Shown here piece after piece: positions 49,331 to 58,265 of a stretch of DNA of 64,000 nt. The DNA comes from Steromphala cineraria. Lineage: Eukaryota; Mollusca; Gastropoda; Trochida; Trochidae. The notes below the pieces were generated by a model that saw only the letters and a program-made list of their open reading frames with translations, ran no database searches and was not told where the DNA came from. The stretch lies in the NCBI GenBank assembly GCA_916613615.1, contig OU744726.1, positions 62,698,987-62,762,986 on the forward strand. The letters are read 5' to 3'. The position numbers and the translations under genes were made by a program. Numbering within the stretch: the stretch's first letter is position 1; each line of letters starts with the position of its first letter.

Positions 49331-49768
49331 AGAATTCGTTGACAAAAATGTAGATTTATGTAAGAATTATATTTTGTTAAAACCTCAGTGCAACATGATA
49401 TCTGAGGTCACTTTGTCACAAAAGGTGGATAAGATGTACTTTAAGATGGATAATTGACATTGATACATCAGTGAAGATGGTAATGGTTTATGTAAGAAGA
49501 AGCTCCATGCAACACTGATAGATTGCTTTGAGCAGAAAGTTTCAAAAGTACAAAAAAGTAAGAAAGAACAAAAAAAATATTTGACCTGCTGTCAAAGAGA
49601 CATTGAATTTTGAAAAGTTTAAGAATCTTAAATGATTGTTGGAATAATGGCTTCAGAACTTGCAGAGGATTGAAGTATTATTTGTAATATATTTGAATCA
49701 TTCACCTCATGAATTGAATGGTTGCAACTTGCAAGTATTAATATAAGGACAATACTTGACAACTTGTC

Positions 49769-50800
49769 GTCCCCCGCCGCACACGGGACGGGGGACTATG
49801 AATTCAGCGGCGTCTGTACGTCCGGATTCTTGTTAACGCGATATCTAATGAACCACTTGACCAAATGTCTTCAAATTTGGTCACAGCCTACATTGGGGGA
49901 TTACACAGACACCAGTCACTTTGGGTGACCTTGACTTTATTTTCAAGGTCATCACGGCACTTTGACTGATTTTGCAACTCTTGTTAACACGATATCTAAG
50001 GAACCGTTGGACCAAATGTCTTTAGATTTGGTCACAGCCTACATTGGGAGATTAAGCAGACACCAGTCATGTTGGGTGACCTTGACTTTATGTTCAAGGT
50101 CACCACGGCACTTTGATCAATTTTGAAACTCTTTTTAACGCGATATCATAATTATGAACTGTTGGACCAAATGTTTTTCAAATTTGGTCACAGCCTACGT
50201 TGGGGGATTACGCAGACACCAGTTGTGTTGGGTGACCTTGACTTTATTTTCAAGATCACCACCGCACTTTGACCGATTTTGAAACTCTTGTTAAGGCGAT
50301 ATCTCATGAACCTTTTCACAAAATGTCTTCATATTTGGGAGCAACCTACATTGGGGGATTATACACGGACACCAGTCACTTTTGGTGACCTTGACCTTAA
50401 TTTTAAAGGGCACCACTTTAAACACTTTTGAAACATCTTATATCTTATGAACCTTGCACCATATGTCGTGAAAATTTAAGTGTGGTCACATCCTACATTG
50501 GGAGGTTACGCAGATACCACTCAGTTTTGGTGACCTTGACCTTAACTTCAAGGTCACCACGGCACTTTAGCCACTTTTGACATTCTTGTTCAAGTGATAT
50601 CTCTAGAACTGCTGCACCAAATTTGGTCACAGACACCAGTCAGTTTGGATGACCTTCACTTCATGACCACTCTTGTTGAAGCCATATCTCTTGAACCATT
50701 GCACTCAATGTCAATGGGAATTATACATATTTGCTTAATGTGACAATTATTTGGAAATATTTCAACGGCGGGGGACATTACAGTTGCAAACACTTGTTTT
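49769..50800 (+). mobile_element. Helentron/pearl-like element, end class II, both ends present
   Basis: It starts gtcccccgccgcacacggga with a gtccccc/gggggac hairpin. Five or six ~150-bp units follow, with 'aacgcgatatct' and 'tgaccttgac' plus 'caaggtcac'. The right end is acggcgggggacattacagt then ttgcaaacacttgtttt. The (TCCG)n tract is reduced to 'gtacgtccgg'. Confidence 0.8.
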
Positions 50801-52484
50801 CATAGGATGTGATGTTTCAATACAGATTCTTGTATTAATTAGGAAGACAAAGGAAATTCTATGAATGAACAGATTCTAGTATTAGGAATTAAGACAAATT
50901 TAAGGCATGCAATTCTATGGATGAACAGATTCTTTTATTGTCATGAAGGATAGACTGAAGACAGATCACATGTGGTAAATTTACAAAATGAAATGAGATG
51001 CGATAATTTACTTTAACAACAATATATAATTGAGCAAAATTACAATAACTTTTTTAACAAAGAATTACATATGAATCAGAAGTGAGATTAGCATCACTAT
51101 TCATGAGAATATAATTCTAACGAAGCCACAAGAGCATACGACAAAATATACAGCAAATGAAACATTTTTGAAATACTAACATGCAATGACTTCTATTGAA
51201 GAGCAAAGTTCAGCAACAGTTGCATGCATGGTTCTTCAATAGATTGGTGCCCTTCTTAGTTGCCAATAATATATTTGACTTGTGTCACCTTTTTCAAGAC
51301 AGTAGTTATCATAAGAAATGTCCCACTTTTCATTCAAAAGCACAAATGGGTATAAAGTTGGGGCAACAAACAAACAATCTAAAAAGGAATTTAGGAACTA
51401 GCAAAGTTTTTTACGAAAATGCATATTTATGTAAATGTAATCCAATACATGTTATCGTTCTGTTAAAAGTGATATTATCTTTTTTGTGCTTGTTTATTTA
51501 CACGATAGTGTGACGCAACCACAAGATTAGATACAAAATGAGTTCATAAGGTATCGAAATGTCAAAAGATATTCTATATTATGTAGTCAATCTACACTTA
51601 TCACAAAGAGCAATGTGTGATGTGTTTATTTTCTATAACGTTTCTATAGAAAAAAAGTAAGCAAACGTATGTACAACTTGTATATGTTGAAAATCATGTT
51701 AATTCTTTTACAGAATGGTGTTCCGGTTAAAGCAGGGGGTTGGGGAATGACATGTTTCATAGTTAAGACAGAGACTCTCCGTACAACATGGATGTTTATT
51801 TGGAAGCAGCATGTGCCATGCATTCATGGGGATCATAGTTTATGTTCGCAATGCTATTCTGTTCTTCAAACAATCTTGGATGCCATCACACAGCCGGAAA
51901 TAAACGTCCAATGTGTTATCTGTAACTCAATGTCTTGCTAGAACTTTATTTTGATCTAACAATTTATAGGAAAGCTGCAAGTGTGGTTAGGGAACATCCT
52001 TCTGCTGTACCTGGGATTTTGAATTAGCCTATTATTCATGAAAATCTGCCACAAAAGGTTATGGCATTATAGAAATGTATGCGTTTGGGTTTAGAGACTG
52101 AAAACTTAATCGAAATGTCATTACTGTCATTTTTAGCCTTTCCTTAATGACTTCTGTAGATTTTTACTATTTCTGATGGTATTACTTTCTGAAATTTGAG
52201 CAAGACAGTTTGATAGAACTTTCTTTAACTATTTATTTCAACTAGGTCTACTTAGAATATATATCTTATCCCAGTAGCAAGTTAAGAGTAAAGAACAGCC
52301 TATTGGGGATTAGATTTCTGCTCGATAAAAAATACAGCTCCAGTGGTTCTGTTTAAAAGCATGTCTTCCTGTGTATTGTCAATGTATCCCAACTCATCAT
52401 GATTCATTACTAAAGTTTTTGTTTCAATGACAACCTCTAGCTATCATATGATCTTCATTATCTAAATATCGTTATTTCTTCCAG
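50801..52484. other. Right end of the giant intron, two unexplained frames
   Basis: A 105-codon frame (51196-51513, non-ATG start) and a 90-codon frame (51669-51941) lie here. The latter ends in a cysteine/histidine-rich segment (HGDHSLCSQC, then CVICNSMSC) that matches no zinc-finger family I know. No promoter, splice support or homology is visible, so neither is called a gene. Confidence 0.35.
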
Positions 52485-52552
52485 CGCTGTGACCACCATC
52501 TGTGATGTTCTCGATGTTCAGAAGCAGTACTGGTCCTGTCTCAAATTCAGAG
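52485..52552 (+). CDS. HDAC6: HDAC exon 10, after the 46.6-kb intron
   Basis: A gttatttcttccag acceptor and a gtacgc donor bound this exon. After completing a serine codon it encodes AVTTICDVLDVQKQYWSCLK and FR, then one base of the next codon. Human HDAC6 domain 2 ends with the same kind of helix (a segment of the type ETIQVHRRYWRSL), so both position and phase support it as the direct continuation of exon 9. Confidence 0.88.
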
Positions 52553-52611
52553 GTACGCTTTCAACCTATTGATGCATCTTATCAACTCAAATGGTCGGAT
52601 GGGCTCATTAT

Positions 52612-53040
52612 TTCCCCCGCCGCAACGCGGAACGGGGGACTATGAATTCAGCGGCAACTGTCCGTACGCCCATACATACGTCCAGGTGTTTGTTAACGCG
52701 ATATCTCATGAACCATTTCACTCAGAGTCTTCAAATTTGGTGTTAGTCTACTTGATGGGAATACACAGACACCAGTCGATAATAGTGACCTTGACCTTAT
52801 TTTCAAGGTCACTACGGCACTTCGACCGCTTTTGAAGCTCTTGTTAACGCGATATCACATGAACCATTTCACTCAGAGTCTTCATATTTTGTGTCAGTCT
52901 ACATGACGGGATTATGCAGACACCAAATGATTATTGTGACCGTAAGCTTTTATTCAAGGTCACTATGGCACTTTGACCATTTTAGAACTCTTGTTAATGT
53001 GATATCTGCTGAACGGTTACACATTTTCAAATCACCACAG
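52612..53040 (+). mobile_element. Helentron/pearl-like element, end class II, right-truncated
   Basis: It begins tcccccgccgcaacgcggaa, 60 bp after the HDAC exon 10 donor. 'gtacgcccatacatacgtcc' and about three units of 'gcgatatc' and 'tcaaggtcacta' follow. The GCGGCGGGGG right end is missing. Confidence 0.75.
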
Positions 53041-53159
53041 CTCTTATGGAATGTGTGCTAGCAGATATTTTATATTAATAGTTATATTATTTATTTGATA
53101 TGTATAGAGAGCATGCTGTCTACCAAATTATTAACCCCAATCAGCGTAAGAGTCGTGCA

Positions 53160-53455
53160 GTACACAAGATTTCAGTTTTATAGGTTTTTGGTTTCTGCAT
53201 GCTATCTCCAGAAGTTAAAGACTTGGAGAGCTGAAACCTTGTGTAGCAATTCCATGCTGATTTAAGAGTTCAAAGCCCTTAAAACTTATTTTCATCTTTT
53301 CCTCTTGGAGCTAAAGGCCTAAAAAATCTGATACCTTCCTGACATGATGAGGTTTGTTATTTATAGATTTAGTTATCTTGAAATCTTCATATGGTGACCT
53401 TCTGGTCATATGTATAGTTAATAACTGTAGATACCTCAAGGCCTGTGACTCTATT
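53160..53455 (+). mobile_element. Degraded class I Helentron/pearl-like fragment
   Basis: 'ggagagctgaaaccttgtgt' and 'cttattttcatctt' match the units of class I elements. The right edge 'aaggcctgtgactctattttt' is broken by the class II element that starts at 53459. Confidence 0.5.
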
Positions 53456-53458
53456 TTT

Positions 53459-54318
53459 ATCCCCCGCCGCGCGTTTAGCGCGAAGCGGGGGATATAGTAT
53501 TCAGCTCCGTACGTCCGTCCGTACGTCCGTCCGTACGTCCGTCCGTACGTCTGTCCCGCTTCTTGTTAGCGCAATATCTAATGAACCACTCAACCTAGAA
53601 TCTTCAAACTTGGTACCAGTCTTCATCTGGGGAATACGCAGACCTGAAAAGTTTTTGGTGACCATAACCGCATTTTCACGGTCACGGCGAGACTTTGACC
53701 AGTTTTGAAAATGTTGTTAGCGGGATATCTAATGAACCGCTCAACCTAGAATCTTCAAACTTGGTACCAGTCTTCATCTGGGGAATACGCAGACCTGAAA
53801 AGTTTTTGGTGACCTTGACCTCATTTTCAAGGTCACAGAGAGACTTTGACCAGTTTTGAAAATGTTGTTAGCGCGATATCTAATGAACCGCTCAACCTAG
53901 AATATACAAACTTAGTACCAGTCTTCATCTTGGGAATACGCAGACCTGAAAAGATTTTTGTGACCTTGACCTCGTTTTCAAGGTCGAGGCGAGACTTTGA
54001 CCAGTTTTGAAAATGTTGTTATCGCCATATCTCATGAACCGCTCAACCTAGAATCTTCAAACTTGGTACCAGTCTTCATCTGGGGAATACGCAGACCTGA
54101 AAAGTTTTCGGTGATCTTGACCTCATTTTCAAGGTCACGGCGAAACTTTGACCAGTTTTTAAAATGTTGTTAGCGCCATATCTCATGAACCCGGGCCATT
54201 AACCTTGAGTCTTCACGGGGGACATAGTATTTCGCTCTGTACGTCCGTCCAGCTTCTTGTTGTTAACATCAATTTGCGGCGGGGGATCATGTCACCTTTG
54301 TGACAAATACTTGTCTTT
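53459..54318 (+). mobile_element. Helentron/pearl-like element, end class II, intact, nested in a class I fragment
   Basis: The left end is atcccccgccgcgcgtttag with a hairpin, then a (CCGTACGT)n tract. Five ~151-bp units have 'gttagcgcgatatctaatga' and 'tcaaggtcac'. The right end is tttgcggcgggggatcatgt with a gtcacctttgtgac hairpin and 'cttgtctttc'. It lies in the intron between HDAC exons 10 and 11. Confidence 0.85.
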
Positions 54319-54599
54319 CATTAATCTTGATCATGTAACAAATAAAACCTGTGGTGATACTATTATCCATGAAGAGAAAAGTGTTTAAACATGCTCTTGG
54401 AATAAATACATTTTTAGGGCTTATTTTCTCTTACTGATGTGGATAGAATTTATTTGTCATGTAACAAAACCAAGATAAAGTGTTAACATATTATGTAATT
54501 CTGAAAATATCTTTTGTTTTCTTAGTTAAATCTGAATAAATAAACAGTTTTGTTTGAAATGCCAATAGTATTTGAGTTTAAACTTTTCCATTTGTCCAG

Positions 54600-54660
54600 T
54601 GCCGATCCCGACAGTAGCTCAGCTAGAGGCCCAACAGGAAGTAGTGAAGACAGCGTCACA
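54600..54660 (+). CDS. HDAC6: HDAC exon 11, post-catalytic linker
   Basis: A tttgtccag acceptor and a consensus gtgagt donor bound this exon. It completes a valine codon and encodes PIPTVAQLEAQQEVVKTAS, ending with two bases (CA) of the next codon. The segment is hydrophilic and helical and lies just past the deacetylase fold. It is assigned by frame, splice signals and position rather than by a conserved motif. Confidence 0.75.
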
Positions 54661-54828
54661 GTGAGTTGGAACTGCAGCTAACATGCACTTTTTTTTATCA
54701 GTTTCACAAGTGTCAGTGATTATGTACTGTTTTTCTTACTAACACTATCTATATATTTTATCAAAGATATATTTTTGTAGATGCGGTTTGACAGCCAACA
54801 TTTGTGTTAATTGAATTGTGTTTTGCAG

Positions 54829-54907
54829 ACAATTCTCTGTGCCAAAATACAGGATTCAAAACTCAACGATGAGGATTAGAAATTGGGTAAAGAAAGGTTA
54901 TCCTTGA
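54829..54907 (+). CDS. Possible further or alternative last HDAC exon (weak)
   Basis: A good acceptor (tgtgttttgcag, ending at 54828) accepts the CA left by exon 11. The frame reads QQFSVPKYRIQNSTMRIRNW and, if unspliced, six more codons to a TGA at 54905-54907. A gtaaag donor at 54887 could instead make this an internal exon. The residues match nothing I know in HDAC6 and no AATAAA follows closely, so it may be a chance frame or a rare isoform end. Confidence 0.3.
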
Positions 54908-55040
54908 AAATAACACCACATCACAAAAAAAGGACACTTGAAAATCATCTATGGTCACAAAACTTTTAACTTTTCTGAAATGTTTTTTACATATCTTGTT
55001 TATTACTACGTTTCATGGTGCAATTTTACTACAGACTTAC

Positions 55041-55118
55041 ATTATTATTATATTATTATTATATGAATATTTATATAGCGCGCATATACATCCACTGGTG
55101 GTTGCTCAAGGTGCTTAT
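55041..55118 (-). mobile_element. SINE 3'-end fragment
   Basis: On the minus strand it reads 'aagcaccttgagcaacc', 'tatatgcgcgctatataaat' and then (ATT)n, matching the 3' end of the SINE at 46500-46849. Only the tail is present. Confidence 0.6.
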
Positions 55119-56250
55119 CTTGTCTTGAATGTCGTACATATAAGTGAACTGTTGATAACACTTCTCCTAGATCCTTTAGTATTCCCCCTAACCAATTACA
55201 CACCTGATATTGAATGTCTACCAATATTAATTAAGGTATTGTCCATTAATTAGTTCCATCCATTGTTATTGTCTGCGACCAGTGACCAATCGAAACTGGA
55301 CAGTATTGTCTGTGAACCAATCAGACGCAGTCTTGAGGGAACAGGAACAATCCTGTCTTTTATATTGTCTGTGACTGGTGCCAGGACTGATGAAGAACCA
55401 TTGTACTCTCTGACAGTTTGGAATCGGTCCTTTGTCCCTGATTAGTTTGATGTAGATTGCTTGATCCAACACAATAACATTCTCCTATACTCTGCCAAGC
55501 TATAAACTCTAATTCTGAAGTCATGTTTGTTCCAAGACCTGAATCCAGCTCTAGCCTGGAGGTGATATTCCACCGATTGTGTTAACTTCATTACTTCTTT
55601 GCTTGTAAAAGTCACGTTTCATGAGTGACTACTTTTGTGAACACGCTAGAGAAGGTTTCAGATCAGTATTTTCCTTCCAGCCATATTCTACTTCCATATG
55701 GTTCAATACCTATTTTACATATGTTCCAATTAGAAAATATTGAAGCATATCTTTGCTGGTATGTGTATGGGTAAAATATTGAACCTGCTAACTAGGGTTT
55801 TAGATATATTTTGCTTGCGGGTCAATCCTTATTCCATAGAGTTCATACATGTTTTTCATGAGTGCTGATTAAAAAATATTAAAACTTTTTACTGGCATAT
55901 ATATGGGTAAACAAGTCCCAAAAACCTCCTTCTTTCCATATGAGAAAATGTACCTTTGGCAGTGAAATTTCCGAACCTCAGAATAATATTATGTTTACCG
56001 CGCGGATACCAATGATCGGATGTCTTTTTATTCTTTTGATTTTTTTATGCCCCAAACCATTGAATCAATACTCCTGGTTTAATCTTTTAACCTTTGTGTC
56101 AACTCTGTGTAATAAAAGTCAACTATCACAAAAAAATAAAACCAGCCAAGGGCAGAACTTGGATTTGCTGCTTGTGTGTGCATGAGATTAGAAGGACTAC
56201 AAAGTGGGATTGGAATCTGTTCTCAGTTTGGTAGTGCTCAGGTTCACATG
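55119..56250. other. AT-rich stretch, nothing certain
   Basis: A weak, diverged duplication occurs around 55680-55800 and 55815-55925 ('tatgggtaaa' after a 'ctggtatgtg'-like string). No exon recognised. Confidence 0.35.
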
Positions 56251-56255
56251 TTGCT

Positions 56256-56650
56256 TTGGGCACTCACTGTATTCAATGATCTTAAACAATTTGCTTTGGG
56301 CACTCAATCTGGGTATAAGTTGCTAAGAGTATTAGTTTGAAAGTCTTGATTTTGGCTCTCATAGTCTGTCATCGAGATCCTAAAGCAACAATACTTAATT
56401 GATGACCAACCCAGTATAGCAGTCAAGATCGCTCAGCTGAAGTTAAAACATCTTCTGGGCTCCATTTTGTTATAATACATGATTTCTTTAAAAATATTGT
56501 CAATATTGAAACAAATATTTCATAGACTAAATGTTAGTCTATGGACATTCACTGCACTCAATGATTTGAAACAATTTGCTTCGGGAACTCAATCTGGGTA
56601 TAGGTTGCTAAGAGTATTTATTTGAAAGTCTTAGGTTCTCATCTTTCATT
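56256..56650. repeat. Direct duplication about 290 bp apart
   Basis: 'caatttgctttgggcactca' followed by 'atctgggtataagttgctaa' at about 56290-56340 recurs with few changes near 56570-56625. It appears to be a local tandem duplication. Confidence 0.75.
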
Positions 56651-57437
56651 ATTGTTGACAATTAATTTAATCGGATAGCTTATATATTGGATGTGTTCAA
56701 GGGACAGTATGAACACTAAAATGTTTAAAATTCATTACTATTAAATGCTGTTTTTATTTTGTAAATACAAAAATTATTCTAATCAATGGTTGATATAACT
56801 CGAGCGTCAACTTCAACTTTGACAATTGGAGCAAATTTTAGACCCCATTTGAATGTTGAAGTGCTCTAATTATTGGAAAAATTATGTTAATCTAAATCAT
56901 TCTTGGTTGTCCTTCTCACAAATAGTTGCAGACAGATCTCCATCCTCCATATCATATTATATTTTTATTGTTTTTATGTCATGTGTGATTTAATTACTTT
57001 GGGAATGTCAGTCAAATAAAGAGCATTATTGAAATATTACATAAAACCTTTCGTAAGCTCCTAAAAGGATAAAAAGATAAAGCTTATGAAATGGTTGCAT
57101 GTCCTCAAGCCAAGTTTGTATGAAAAAGTGAACCACAAAATTGTTGTTTTAGACACACTTCAGCTTTTGTAATGCAATCAATAAGGGGATTGTTTCTATA
57201 GAAAACGTCTTTTATCTTAGAAAGGGGATTTATCAGTAAAGTGTATGTGTTTTATATATTGATGTAGCAGATTGAAATTAAATTAAGTATTCTTATGGTG
57301 TAGAATAGATGAATAGGTAGAGTATCTGACTCTCACCGCATATAATCAGCGCCACAAGTTTGGAAAGCTTTGTTATGGCATATAACAAGGCATTGTTGAA
57401 TAATCTTTTCATTAATCTTTTCTAAATACATGTATAT

Positions 57438-57600
57438 ATACAGAACGTCATACGTGTGCATTTGGGTCGTTTGTATTGAACGAGTAGATGTCATGGACGC
57501 GGAGGAACAACGAGTTCGAAGAACGAGTTGTTTCTCCGCGTCCATGACATCTTCGAGTTCAATACAAACTACCCAAATGCACACGTATGACGTTCTGTAT
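57438..57600. mobile_element. 163-bp foldback element
   Basis: Arms of about 77 bp starting atacagaacgtcatacgtgt pair nearly perfectly with the segment ending cgttctgtat at 57600; the loop is about 10 nt (ttcgaagaa). Because it is a palindrome, both strands carry similar open frames, which are by-products. Confidence 0.85.
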
Positions 57601-57889
57601 TTATTATATACTCTCTTTTTAACCTTTTTAAAAGTAATTTTGAATTGCTTAAATAATCCGAGACGTCGCACTGCGCATTGATACATAATGCAAAGAAGGC
57701 GATTACCTATGACACGCTCGACTGATGATTTGATACCTCAATTATCTGTTTATTTTCTCATTACTTTGCGTAGTTAAACGTAAGAGGCAGTTTTCTCAAG
57801 TGTGAAAACTAAATACAGCGATAAAAGTTTATCCTTAGTTATTATTTATAAAGTCTGAATATGATAAACGTAAGTTCAGGATTCCGAGC

Positions 57890-58265
57890 GACGGGATCCT
57901 TTCAAACGACGTCACCATGGAAATGACGTCATAATCGTTGTAGGCTATGACGTCATAGGGCCAAGTGTCGCTTGCGATGTTTTCGGAGTTTTGTCTAGGA
58001 TTTCCTTGTTTCTATTGTTTTGCAGTTTCTTTACTAACGATAACACTAGTTTCTCATCAATTATTCTTCAATATCATATTAAAAAGTAGGTTTGTTACCA
58101 ATGCATTGAGATACGTCAAATCTGGTGTTCTAATTAGGAAAATGATTGTTACGTACGGAAAATTCCGAGAATTGCCGAAGCTTAAAAAAAGTAGAACCGG
58201 CAGGCGTGCAATACGGATTCTGGAGTGCAATACGGAATTTGAAGACGTATTCCGTATTGCACCCT
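57890..58265. other. CpG-richer block with two CRE octamers and a small hairpin
   Basis: TGACGTCA stands at 57924 and 57948 near cgacgtcacc. The hairpin gtgcaatacggaat / attccgtattgcac lies at 58225-58262, with another copy of gtgcaatacgga at 58206. A 108-codon frame (57965-58291, non-ATG start) overlaps it and has no recognisable motif. Confidence 0.45.

Larger units (their letters stand above)
5857..52484 (+). other. Giant HDAC intron (about 46.6 kb)
   Basis: The intron lies between exon 9 and exon 10, whose reading phases match exactly (AG|C). Other visible introns of the gene are 409, 617, 1273, 789, 639, 289, 340, 496 and 2047 nt. This one is filled by repeats, segmental duplications and MITEs listed separately. 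No exon of another gene was recognised inside it on either strand. Confidence 0.85.
286..54660 (+). other. HDAC6: Histone deacetylase gene, class IIb, HDAC6-like (partial; 11 exons visible)
   Basis: The gene model joins exons 286-357, 767-792, 1410-1514, 2788-2856, 3646-3772, 4412-4477, 4767-4826, 5167-5256, 5753-5856, 52485-52552 and 54600-54660. Every intron starts GT and ends AG and all phases agree, giving 282 residues with no stop. Seen motifs in order: RPPGHHAE (catalytic His pair, residues 37-38), [11 protein letters not shown] (zinc ligands Asp75 and His77), [29 protein letters not shown] (zinc ligand Asp168) and EGGYNL (catalytic Tyr208). All residues needed for zinc-dependent deacetylation are present. 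In the family, HDAC6 removes acetyl groups from tubulin and other cytoplasmic proteins. The GNGTQ, FDAARGDPLGG and EGGYNL wording fits HDAC6 catalytic domain 2 better than HDAC10 or class IIa; a single-domain relative cannot be excluded. The N-terminus lies off the left edge and the C-terminus probably off the right edge. Confidence 0.9.

Noticed and set aside
51196..51513. 105-codon frame in the giant intron
   Set aside because: Non-ATG start, no recognisable domain, no splice signals in phase with the HDAC exons.
57333..57686. 117-codon minus-strand and 83-codon plus-strand frames
   Set aside because: Both arise from the same 163-bp palindrome and mirror each other; no splice context or family motif.
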